Shown here in pieces: positions 7,979 to 15,763 of a DNA stretch of 43,159 nucleotides (position 1 is the stretch's first letter; the number at the start of each line of letters is the position of its first letter). The notes beneath the pieces are model-generated. The model was not told the DNA's origin. It made no database searches and saw nothing but the letters and a program-made list of their open reading frames with translations. A program made the position numbers and the translations under genes. Origin of the DNA: Eutrophocola sp964601805 (GTDB lineage: Bacteria > Pseudomonadota > Gammaproteobacteria > Pseudomonadales > Pseudohongiellaceae); NCBI GenBank assembly GCA_964601805.1, contig CAZROW010000021.1, positions 1-43,159 on the forward strand, written 5' to 3'.

Positions 7979-8293
7979 ATGTCATTAGACAAGAAAACCC
8001 AGAAAAAATACCGCAGTATCGGCCATCACCTGAATCCGGTGGTGATCGTGGCCAACGGTCTCGGCGAAAACGTACTCGCAGAAATCAACCGCGCCCTGAA
8101 TGACCACGAACTGATCAAGGTCAGGATTGTCTCCGAAGACAGGGAAGCCCGAAAAGAGGTCATCAACGAAATCTGTGACAACCAGAATGCAGAACTGGTT
8201 CAGACAATCGGGAAAGTTGCGCTGATTTATCGGAAGGCCGCTGAGCAGAAGCCACACTTGTCAAACGTTCAGCTGTATTCGGAGGAACGATAA
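7979..8293 (+). CDS. yhbY: Ribosome assembly RNA-binding protein YhbY (CRM domain)
   Basis: A small single-domain CRM protein of 104 residues. YhbY associates with pre-50S particles and is thought to aid ribosome assembly. The fold is supported by the N-terminal LNPVVIVANGLGENVLAEI and the following NRALNDHELIKVRI. The usual GxxG loop motif reads as a GLGE variant. Divergence from rlmE, another 50S maturation gene, is the standard arrangement. The ATG at 7979 lacks a strong ribosome site. It converges on greA, with a shared inverted-repeat terminator between them. Confidence 0.93.
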   Translation: MSLDKKTQKKYRSIGHHLNPVVIVANGLGENVLAEINRALNDHELIKVRIVSEDREARKEVINEICDNQNAELVQTIGKVALIYRKAAEQKPHLSNVQLYSEER

Positions 8294-8295
8294 AG

Positions 8296-8378
8296 CGATA
8301 AACCGATGAAGCGATAAAGGTAAGTTCTTGAGATAAACTGTAATCCCTTTATCGATTTATCCTTTTATCGGTTTATCG
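8296..8378. terminator. Bidirectional terminator built from CGATAAA heptads
   Basis: Between the convergent yhbY and greA, a 12-bp inverted repeat (CGATAAACCGAT at 8296-8307, its complement at 8367-8378) encloses a second 9-bp one (8312-8320 with 8346-8354). Both are made of repeated CGATAAA/TTTATCG units; the left series begins at the yhbY stop codon. A T-run follows on the plus strand. It can fold for either strand. Confidence 0.7.
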
Positions 8379-8383
8379 TCTTT

Positions 8384-8860
8384 TTATAGGTGCTCCACCT
8401 TCTCAATCTCGTAAAGTACCTCTCCCCCCGGCGCATTAACCGTTATCTCATCGCCTTCGGCTTTACCCATCATAGCGCGGGAGATTGGTGAGCCCACCGA
8501 AATCTTGCCGCTTTTTACATCCGCTTCGTCTTCACCCACGATCTGGTAAGTCACTGACTTTTCCGTATCGATATTGTAAAGCGTCACCGTAGTGCCAAAA
8601 ATCACCTTGCCAGTAGCAGGGATTGTCTTGATATCAATAATTTCAGAGTCGGCCAGCTTGCCTTCAATTTCCTTGATACGGCCTTCGCAGAAACTCTGTT
8701 GCTCACGGGCAGCATGATATTCCGCGTTTTCCTTGAGGTCGCCGTGTTCACGCGCTTCCGCAATCGCTTGCGTAATTTTCGGGCGCTGGACAGTCTTGAG
8801 TTCACTCAGTTCAGCCCTCAATCTTTCCGCCCCATCAATGGTCATGGGTACTTTTCGCAT
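8384..8860 (-). CDS. greA: Transcription elongation factor GreA
   Basis: GreA enters the RNA polymerase secondary channel and stimulates cleavage of backtracked transcripts. The product from the ATG at 8860 has 158 residues, the family length. It has the N-terminal coiled coil with the acidic tip region (KENAEYHAAREQQ) and a C-terminal FKBP-like domain ending in PGGEVLYEIEKVEHL. I chose ATG 8860 over TTG 8866 because MRKVPMT aligns with the family start and AGAGAG lies 7 nt upstream. It follows carB on the same strand, a common carAB-greA arrangement. Confidence 0.95.
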   Translation of the reverse strand: MRKVPMTIDGAERLRAELSELKTVQRPKITQAIAEAREHGDLKENAEYHAAREQQSFCEGRIKEIEGKLADSEIIDIKTIPATGKVIFGTTVTLYNIDTEKSVTYQIVGEDEADVKSGKISVGSPISRAMMGKAEGDEITVNAPGGEVLYEIEKVEHL

Positions 8861-8909
8861 GGACAATCTCTCTGGTTAATTTTTGTTGAACAGGACCACC
8901 CGGCCGAGG

Positions 8910-11900
8910 TCAGGATTTCTGTTCTGCGTGCAGGTGCTGCAGGCTGTTAACGGATGTATCACCACCGAATACCAGGGCCTCGTAAACCGCCTTGGCGCTG
9001 GCAATGGTCGTTGTACAGTAGACGTTGTGCCTCAGGGCAGTGCTGCGGATGGTAGCCGAATCAGCGATGGCCTGGCGACCTTCCGTAGTGTTTACGATAA
9101 GATCAATTTCGTCATTTTTCAACATGTCCACAATGTGCGGACGTCCTTCCATCACCTTGTTGACTGCTTCAACCGGAATGCCGGCTTCGGCAATCACCTT
9201 GGCGGTTCCCTTGGTGGCCACCAGTTTGAAACCCAGGTCATGATAGTTCTTTGCCAGTTCCGGCAGCTCGGGTTTGTCAACTTCCCTGACACTGATGAAG
9301 GCTTTGCCATCCAGCGGGATCTTCAATTCACCCAGGCCCTGTGACTTGTAATAGGCCTCGGCAAAGGTTGCCCCTGTACCCATGACCTCACCGGTAGATT
9401 TCATTTCAGGTCCGAGAATGGGGTCAACACCCGGGAACTTGTTGAACGGGAAAATGGCTTCTTTCACAGAATAGAAAGAAGGCACAATTTCCTTCGTAAA
9501 GTTCTGCGACTTCAGGGAGATGCCAGCCATGCACTTGGCCGCTATCTTGGCCAGGGATACACCAATACACTTGGAAACAAACGGTACGGTCCTGGATGCC
9601 CTCGGATTGACCTCGATGATATAAATTTCACCGTCCTGGTAGGCAAGCTGTGCATTCATCAAGCCGACCACACCCAGTTCCCTGGCCAGTCGGATACACT
9701 GCTGGCGAATCTCGTCCTGGATATCCATGGGCAGGCTGTAGGGCGGCAGGGAACAGGCAGAGTCACCGGAATGTACACCGGCCTGCTCGATATGTTGCAT
9801 GATGGATCCCACGACAACATCTTCCCCGTCGCTGACAACATCCACATCCATTTCAATGGCAGAGTTCAGGTAGTAGTCCAGCAGCACGGGGCTTTCATTG
9901 GACACATCCACGGCACTCTTGATATAGCGCTTGAGTTCGGCTTCGTTGTAGACGATCTCCATGGCGCGTCCACCCAACACGTAGGAAGGACGTACCACCA
10001 GCGGGTAACCGATTTCCTGCGCTTTTTCCACGGCCTCTTCCAGGCTGCGGACCGTGCTGTTGGCCGGCTGTTTCAGTTCCAGCTTCTGGATCATGTTCTG
10101 GAAACGTTCGCGGTCTTCAGCCCTGTCGATGGCATCGGCGGGCGTACCAATAATAGGCACACCAAGTTTTTCCAGCTGGGTCACCAGCTTCAGCGGGGTC
10201 TGGCCACCAAACTGGACGATCATGCCGACAGGATTCTCAATCCGGACTATCTCCATGACGTCTTCAAGGGTGACCGGATCAAAATACAGACGGTCGGACA
10301 CATTGAAGTCAGTGGACACCGTTTCCGGGTTGCAGTTGATCATGATCGCCTCGTAGCCTTCTTCACGCATGGCCAGCGCGGCATGGACACAGCAGTAATC
10401 AAATTCAATACCCTGGCCGATACGGTTGGGACCACCACCCAGAACGATAATTTTCTTGCGGTCACTGACCTCGGCTTCACACTCCTCCTCGTAGGTGGAG
10501 TACATGTAAGCCGTGGTAGAACGGAATTCGGCGGCACAGGTGTCCACGCGTTTATAGACCGGGTGGATTTCCAGGTCATAACGACGCTGCCTGACCTCAC
10601 TCTCCTTGACACCAAGCACCTGCGCCAGGCGCTCATCGGAAAACCCTTTGCGCTTGAGTCGATAGAGCGTGGATTTCTCCAGCATATCCAGGCTGGCTGT
10701 GGCCAGCATCTGCTCGTCCTTGATGATGTCTTCTATCTGGACCAGGAACCAGCGATCAATATGGGTATGTTCAAACAATTCTTCCACGGACATGCCGGCC
10801 CGGAAAGCATCGGCCACGTATCGAATACGTTCGGCACCTGCATCCTTGAGTTCCCTGAGCAGCACTTCCTGGGCATTGCTTGCTTCATTGTCCAGGATGG
10901 GGTCAAAGCCACAGATACCCACTTCCAGTCCACGCAGTGCTTTCTGCATAGACTCCTGGAAGGTACGACCAATAGCCATCACCTCGCCCACAGACTTCAT
11001 CTGTGTAGTCAGGCGATCGGGAGCCTGGGGAAATTTTTCAAAGGTGAAACGCGGAATTTTCGTGACCACGTAGTCAATGGTCGGCTCGAATGAGGCCGGT
11101 GTCACACCACCGGTGATTTCATTGCGCAGCTCATCCAGCGTAAAGCCAACAGCCAGCTTGGCTGCCACCCTGGCAATCGGGAAGCCAGTGGCCTTGGATG
11201 CCAGCGCAGAAGAACGTGACACCCTGGGGTTCATTTCAATGACCACCAGGCGACCTGTTTGCGGATCAACGGCGAACTGCACGTTGGAACCGCCGGTTTC
11301 GACACCGATTTCCCGCAGCACTTCGCAGGCTGCGTTTCGCATGATCTGGAATTCCTTGTCCGTCAGGGTCTGGGCCGGTGCCACGGTGATGGAGTCACCC
11401 GTATGGATACCCATGGGGTCGAGGTTTTCGATGGTACAGACAATGATGCAGTTGTCGTTCTTGTCTCTGACAACTTCCATCTCGTATTCTTTCCAGCCGA
11501 TCAGGGATTCATCGATCAGCAATTCATTGGTCGGGCTCAGCGCCAGGCCGCGTTTGCAGATTTCCTCGAACTCTTCCTTGTTGTAGGCAATACCACCGCC
11601 ACTGCCACCCATGGTGAAAGAAGGACGAATGATGCAGGGAAAGCCCAGTTTTTCCATGGCCTGGTGTGCTTCATCCAGGTTGTGGGCAAACTCGTGTTTC
11701 GGTGTTTCCAGGCCAATGGCTTCCATGGCCTTGTCGAACAGCTCCCTGTCTTCCGCCTTGTCGATGGCGTGCTTGCGGGCACCGATCAATTCAACACCGT
11801 ATTTTTCCAGGATGCCGTGCTTGTCCAGGTCCAGGGCACAGTTCAGTGCAGTCTGCCCACCCATGGTAGGCAAAATGGCATCCGGCTTTTCCTTGGCGAT

Positions 11901-12131
11901 GATTTTTTCCACCGTTTGCCATTCAATGGGTTCGATGTAAGTGGCATCGGACATGCCGGGGTCGGTCATGATGGTGGCCGGGTTGGAGTTCACCAGGATG
12001 ATGCGATACCCCTCTTCGCGCAACGCCTGGCAGGCCTGTGCGCCGGAGTAGTCAAATTCGCATGCCTGGCCAATAACGATGGGGCCGGCGCCGATAATCA
12101 GAATGCTTTCAATGTCAGTTCTTTTTGGCAT
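8910..12131 (-). CDS. carB: Carbamoyl-phosphate synthase large subunit
   Basis: CarB makes carbamoyl phosphate from bicarbonate, ATP and the ammonia delivered by CarA, for pyrimidine and arginine synthesis. The 1073-residue protein has the expected duplicated architecture. The carboxy-phosphate half begins with GAGPIVIGQACEFDYSG and the carbamoyl-phosphate half with GGGPNRIGQGIEFDY near residue 560. Each half has an ATP-grasp domain with the E-N-P-R motif (IEMNPRVSRSS and IEVNPRASRTV). The C-terminal MGS-like allosteric domain (about 940-1073) contains the nucleotide/ornithine effector site. It lies 48 nt after carA on the same strand. Confidence 0.97.
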   Translation of the reverse strand: MPKRTDIESILIIGAGPIVIGQACEFDYSGAQACQALREEGYRIILVNSNPATIMTDPGMSDATYIEPIEWQTVEKIIAKEKPDAILPTMGGQTALNCALDLDKHGILEKYGVELIGARKHAIDKAEDRELFDKAMEAIGLETPKHEFAHNLDEAHQAMEKLGFPCIIRPSFTMGGSGGGIAYNKEEFEEICKRGLALSPTNELLIDESLIGWKEYEMEVVRDKNDNCIIVCTIENLDPMGIHTGDSITVAPAQTLTDKEFQIMRNAACEVLREIGVETGGSNVQFAVDPQTGRLVVIEMNPRVSRSSALASKATGFPIARVAAKLAVGFTLDELRNEITGGVTPASFEPTIDYVVTKIPRFTFEKFPQAPDRLTTQMKSVGEVMAIGRTFQESMQKALRGLEVGICGFDPILDNEASNAQEVLLRELKDAGAERIRYVADAFRAGMSVEELFEHTHIDRWFLVQIEDIIKDEQMLATASLDMLEKSTLYRLKRKGFSDERLAQVLGVKESEVRQRRYDLEIHPVYKRVDTCAAEFRSTTAYMYSTYEEECEAEVSDRKKIIVLGGGPNRIGQGIEFDYCCVHAALAMREEGYEAIMINCNPETVSTDFNVSDRLYFDPVTLEDVMEIVRIENPVGMIVQFGGQTPLKLVTQLEKLGVPIIGTPADAIDRAEDRERFQNMIQKLELKQPANSTVRSLEEAVEKAQEIGYPLVVRPSYVLGGRAMEIVYNEAELKRYIKSAVDVSNESPVLLDYYLNSAIEMDVDVVSDGEDVVVGSIMQHIEQAGVHSGDSACSLPPYSLPMDIQDEIRQQCIRLARELGVVGLMNAQLAYQDGEIYIIEVNPRASRTVPFVSKCIGVSLAKIAAKCMAGISLKSQNFTKEIVPSFYSVKEAIFPFNKFPGVDPILGPEMKSTGEVMGTGATFAEAYYKSQGLGELKIPLDGKAFISVREVDKPELPELAKNYHDLGFKLVATKGTAKVIAEAGIPVEAVNKVMEGRPHIVDMLKNDEIDLIVNTTEGRQAIADSATIRSTALRHNVYCTTTIASAKAVYEALVFGGDTSVNSLQHLHAEQKS

Positions 12132-12179
12132 AGTCAGTGTGCAGTTTTAATTCAGTTCCTGTTCCAGTTGATTTGGGTG

Positions 12180-13334
12180 TTATCCGGCATGTGCCTGGAT
12201 AAGGTCGATGAAATGATCAAAGACCGGGGCTATGTCATGGGGTCCGGGACTTGCCTCGGGATGCCCCTGGAATCCAAAGGCTGGTTTGTCCGTCAGTTGG
12301 ATACCCTGGAGCGATCCATCAAACAAGGACTTGTACGTGGCCTTGACGTTTCCTGGCAGCGACTTCTCGTCCACGGCAAAGCCATGGTTCTGGGAAGTAA
12401 TATGCACCCGGCCGGAAGACAGGTCCTGGACGGGATGGTTGGCACCATGATGGCCAAGCTTCATCTTCACGGTGCTGGCTCCGCTGGCCAGTGCCAGCAG
12501 CTGGTGACCCAGGCAGATGCCAAACATCGGCAGGCCTGTCTCCAGGATTTCCTTGATTGCCGTGATGGCGTAATCACAGGGCTCCGGATCACCGGGGCCA
12601 TTGGAAAGAAAGACGCCATCGGGCTCCATGGCCAGCACTTCACTGGCGGGAGTTTCTGCCGGGACAACCGTCACCTGGCAGGAGCGGTCAGTCAGCATGC
12701 GCAGGATATTGCGCTTGACGCCAAAGTCGTAGGCAACCACGTGGAATTTACCGGGCTTCTTGGGCTCCCTGTGGCCCTTGCCCAGTCGCCAGGATCCTTC
12801 ACGCCACTTGTAGGTATCAGTACAGGAAACCACCTTGGCCAGGTCCATGCCGACCAGCCCGGGAAAGGCCTTGGCGCCGGCAATTGCTGCTTCCTTGCCT
12901 TTATCCGGGTCGATTTCGAGCACGCCACCGGCAACAACGCAGCCATTCAATGGTCCGCTGTCACGCAGAATGCGTGTCAGGCGCCTGGTGTCGATATCAC
13001 AGATGGCGACTACGTTACGCAACTTCAAAAAGTCGGTCAGGGTTTGCTCGTTTCTGAAATTGCTTTCAAGCAAAGGCAGGTCGCGAATGATCATGCCTGA
13101 AGCCCAGACTTTTTCGGACTCGTCGTCTTCCGGTGTGGTTCCGGTATTGCCTATATGGGGATAGGTAAAGGTAATGATCTGCTGTGCATAGGAAGGGTCT
13201 GTCAGGATCTCCTGGTAGCCGGTCATGGCTGTATTGAAAACCACTTCACCGGATGTCTGACCCTCGGCACCAATTGAAATTCCTTCGAACAAGGAACCGT
13301 CTTCAAGTGCCAGGATGGCAGGCTTGTATTGCAT
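12180..13334 (-). CDS. carA: Carbamoyl-phosphate synthase small subunit
   Basis: CarA is the glutaminase subunit that hydrolyses glutamine and channels ammonia to CarB. The 384-residue protein has an N-terminal CarA-specific domain (ALEDGSLFEG, FNTAMTGYQEI). The C-terminal class I glutamine amidotransferase domain has the nucleophile Cys in FGICLGHQ and the His/Glu pair in GHPEASPGPHD. The length is normal. It starts the carA-carB unit. Upstream is a 391-nt leader region with an intrinsic terminator and additional hairpins, which may be a read-through barrier from dapB or a control region. Confidence 0.97.
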   Translation of the reverse strand: MQYKPAILALEDGSLFEGISIGAEGQTSGEVVFNTAMTGYQEILTDPSYAQQIITFTYPHIGNTGTTPEDDESEKVWASGMIIRDLPLLESNFRNEQTLTDFLKLRNVVAICDIDTRRLTRILRDSGPLNGCVVAGGVLEIDPDKGKEAAIAGAKAFPGLVGMDLAKVVSCTDTYKWREGSWRLGKGHREPKKPGKFHVVAYDFGVKRNILRMLTDRSCQVTVVPAETPASEVLAMEPDGVFLSNGPGDPEPCDYAITAIKEILETGLPMFGICLGHQLLALASGASTVKMKLGHHGANHPVQDLSSGRVHITSQNHGFAVDEKSLPGNVKATYKSLFDGSLQGIQLTDKPAFGFQGHPEASPGPHDIAPVFDHFIDLIQAHAG

Positions 13335-13725
13335 AGTCTCCTCTTTTCCGCTGGCTGTCAGCGTTCAGTATTTCTCTCCACTTTTCACACAGTCATCTGG
13401 TCACCCAGTCTCCTGGTGAGGCTGAAATTCAGCCCGTAGAGAGCTTCAACCGAAAATTCCGGCTGAAAATGAAAAAAGTAACAAGTGATTTAAAGACATC
13501 TCTGAAACAGTGACCGGAATACAGTTTAAAAAAAAGCGGAATGGGAGAACCCTATTCCGCTTCTTCAAATTCTGGTAAGTCCGATAAGGAGGACTTTTGC
13601 CTGTTTCAGTGTCTTCATACTGAAAACTTATTCTATGAAAAATGGTACCCGTTTGTCCATCTCAATAAGTGTCTATCTTGAATATTCTTTTAAAAAGACA
13701 CCTGTTTTATACGGTACCAGCCGGT
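13335..13725. other. dapB-carA spacer with serial hairpins
   Basis: No gene is visible. Read on the minus strand after dapB come a TTTCAGT/ACTGAAA stem (7 bp), an AAGTCC/GGACTT stem and then a strong intrinsic terminator (listed separately), all within about 100 nt. About 190 nt of AT-rich sequence follow before carA. A carA promoter must lie in that stretch, or carA depends on termination control; I could not identify a convincing ArgR or PurR site. Confidence 0.5.
13528..13562 (-). terminator. Strong intrinsic terminator downstream of dapB
   Basis: On the minus strand AAGCGGAATAGGG pairs with CCCATTCCGCTT through a 12-bp stem with one bulged base and a 4-nt loop. It is followed by eight T. 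It lies about 165 nt after the dapB stop and about 195 nt before carA. Confidence 0.85.
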
Positions 13726-14526
13726 TTATAAGCCCAGCACATCCTTCATATCGTATAAGCCGGCCTTTTTTTCCTGCAGCCAGATGGCGGCTTTGACCGA
13801 GCCTGCAGCATAGGTCATGCGGCTGCTGGACTTGTGGGTAATCTCGACACGCTCACCATCGGCGGCAAACATGACGGTGTGATCGCCAACGATGTCTCCG
13901 GCACGTATTGACTCAAAGCCGATGGTTTTGTCATCGCGTTCACCAATATTGCCTTGCCGTCCGTACACTGCCACTTCCTCAAGATCACGGCCCAGGGCAT
14001 CGGCTACCACCTCACCCATCTTCAACGCTGTACCAGACGGGGCATCCTTCTTGTGGCGGTGATGGGCCTCAATGATTTCAATATCAGAGTCATCACCAAT
14101 CACTTTCGCCGCCTGCTCCAGCAGGTTCAGGCACAGGTTGACTCCCACACTCATATTGGGTGCAAAGACAATGGGTATTTCCTTCGCGGCATCGACAATG
14201 GCCTGTTTCTGCTCGTCACTGAAACCGGTAGTACCAATGACCAGGCTCTTTTTGGCTTTCAAACAGGTTTCCAGGTGCACCATGGTCGCTGCCGGGCTGG
14301 TGAAATCGATCATCACATCGAAGTCTTCCAGCACCTCGTTGAAATCATCCACGGTATAAACACCCATGGCGGGTAATCCGCACAGGCTGCCCACTTCCTC
14401 CCCGAGACTCGGGCTGTTGTGACGCACCGAGGCCGCCCCCAGGGTGACGCCATCTGTTTTACTGATGGCCTCGACGATAATTTTTCCCATGCGGCCGACG
14501 ATACCGGCTACAGCAATGCGCAACAT
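13726..14526 (-). CDS. dapB: 4-hydroxy-tetrahydrodipicolinate reductase
   Basis: DapB reduces 4-hydroxy-tetrahydrodipicolinate with NAD(P)H in lysine and meso-diaminopimelate synthesis. The 266-residue protein has the N-terminal Rossmann motif VAGIVGRMGK, the TGTTGF-type cofactor loop reading IGTTGF, and the catalytic/substrate loop EAHHRHKKDAPSGTAL with His and Lys. The length is standard. It follows dnaJ on the same strand with a 25-nt gap, so it may be transcribed with the chaperone genes, and it precedes carA, the dnaJ-dapB-carAB order seen in Pseudomonas. Confidence 0.96.
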   Translation of the reverse strand: MLRIAVAGIVGRMGKIIVEAISKTDGVTLGAASVRHNSPSLGEEVGSLCGLPAMGVYTVDDFNEVLEDFDVMIDFTSPAATMVHLETCLKAKKSLVIGTTGFSDEQKQAIVDAAKEIPIVFAPNMSVGVNLCLNLLEQAAKVIGDDSDIEIIEAHHRHKKDAPSGTALKMGEVVADALGRDLEEVAVYGRQGNIGERDDKTIGFESIRAGDIVGDHTVMFAADGERVEITHKSSSRMTYAAGSVKAAIWLQEKKAGLYDMKDVLGL

Positions 14527-14551
14527 AATGGTTCCTGTAAAAATGCCCTGA

Positions 14552-15676
14552 TCAGGACTTTAATGCATCAACAAATTTTTTCACACCGTCGAAAAAGCTG
14601 GTCTTTTTCGGCGACTGTTTGTTGCCCTGACTTTCCTGTATTTCCTGGAATTCTGCAAGCAATTCTTTCTGCCGCTTGGTCAGGTTTACCGGGGTTTCGA
14701 CGACGACGCGGCACAGCAAATCGCCGGGGGAACCACCGCGAACGGGGGTCACACCCTTGTTGCGCAGGCGGAACAGTTTTCCGGTCTGGGTTTCGGTTGG
14801 AATCTTAAGTTTCACACGGCCTTCCAGGGTCGGTACTTCGAGCTCACCACCCAGGGCGGCATCAATGAAACTGATGGGGATTTCGCAATGCAGGTTACTG
14901 CCATCGCGAACAAAGATGGGATGCTCCTTCACCGCAATCTGGACATACAGGTCACCGGGAGGCCCGCCATGAATGCCGGCTTCACCCTCGCCCGTCAGGC
15001 GAATACGGTCACCCTCATCGACACCGGCGGGCACTTTCACGGACAGCGTCTTGGTTTCCTCGACATTGCCGCGGCCATGGCAGACATGACAGGGATCCTT
15101 GATGGTCTTGCCGGCACCCTGGCAACGGGGACAGGTCTGCTGGACCGAAAACGGTCCCTGGCGCATACGCACATGTCCCATGCCGCCGCAGGTGGCACAG
15201 TTTTCCGGCGTGGTCCCTTTCTTGGCGCCACTACCGTCACAGGTTTCACAGACCGTGGTCGTGGGAATTCGGATTTTGACTTCGGTGCCGCGAACGGCAT
15301 CTTCCAGGCTCAGGCCCAGGGTATAGCTGAGGTCGGATCCGCGCTGGACGTGACTGCGGCCACGACCGCCGCCACCAAAAATATCACCGAAGATATCGCC
15401 AAAAATATCGCCGAAGCCCTGTGCGCCTGCGCCATTACCGCCGCCCATGCCACCAACGCCGGCATGACCAAACTGGTCATAGGCACTGCGCTTTTCAGCA
15501 TCATGGAGTACCTCGTAGGCTTCGTTGGCTTCCTTGAAGCGCTTTTCGGCCTCATCGTCACCAGGATTACGGTCAGGGTGGTTTTTCATCGCGATGCGAC
15601 GATAGGCTTTCTTTATTTCAGCCGCATCAGCGCCGCGCTCAACACCCAGTACTTCGTAATAATCTCTTTTGTCCAT
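14552..15676 (-). CDS. dnaJ: Chaperone protein DnaJ
   Basis: DnaJ delivers unfolded clients to DnaK and stimulates its ATPase. From the ATG at 15676 it has 374 residues. It has an N-terminal J domain (DYYEVLGV, HPD in KNHPDRNPGD), a Gly/Phe-rich linker with GDIFGDIFGDIFGGGGRG, and four CxxCxGxG zinc repeats (CETCDGSG, CATCGGMG, CPRCQGAG, CHVCHGRG). The C-terminal substrate-binding domains follow. A longer frame adds 12 residues (from 15712), but MDKRDYYEVLG matches the family start and GGGA precedes it. An intrinsic-terminator-like hairpin sits about 20 nt upstream of this start. Confidence 0.96.
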   Translation of the reverse strand: MDKRDYYEVLGVERGADAAEIKKAYRRIAMKNHPDRNPGDDEAEKRFKEANEAYEVLHDAEKRSAYDQFGHAGVGGMGGGNGAGAQGFGDIFGDIFGDIFGGGGRGRSHVQRGSDLSYTLGLSLEDAVRGTEVKIRIPTTTVCETCDGSGAKKGTTPENCATCGGMGHVRMRQGPFSVQQTCPRCQGAGKTIKDPCHVCHGRGNVEETKTLSVKVPAGVDEGDRIRLTGEGEAGIHGGPPGDLYVQIAVKEHPIFVRDGSNLHCEIPISFIDAALGGELEVPTLEGRVKLKIPTETQTGKLFRLRNKGVTPVRGGSPGDLLCRVVVETPVNLTKRQKELLAEFQEIQESQGNKQSPKKTSFFDGVKKFVDALKS

Positions 15677-15691
15677 AGCTATCCCGGAAAC

Positions 15692-15726
15692 GAAAAAACT
15701 AACGTGAACCAAAAGCCCACGTTAGT
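15692..15726 (-). terminator. Terminator hairpin between dnaK and dnaJ
   Basis: On the minus strand ACTAACGTG pairs perfectly with CACGTTAGT (arms 15718-15726 and 15698-15706, 11-nt loop) and is followed by TTTTTT. It lies 38 nt after the dnaK stop and just before the dnaJ ribosome site. It would partly terminate dnaK transcripts and so set the DnaK:DnaJ ratio. Confidence 0.75.
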
Positions 15727-15763
15727 CTTTTACATACAAACTTCCTGAAGGGAAAAAGAAGCG

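Noticed and set aside
9771..13100. Long plus-strand open frames (440 and 613 codons) opposite carB and carA
   Set aside because: They are exact antisense of highly conserved coding sequence, have no ribosome sites and no family similarity. They reflect the codon bias of carAB.
13670..13700. GAATATTC near dapB-carA as a possible ArgR half-site
   Set aside because: Only a half-site and far from any identified carA promoter; too weak to list.
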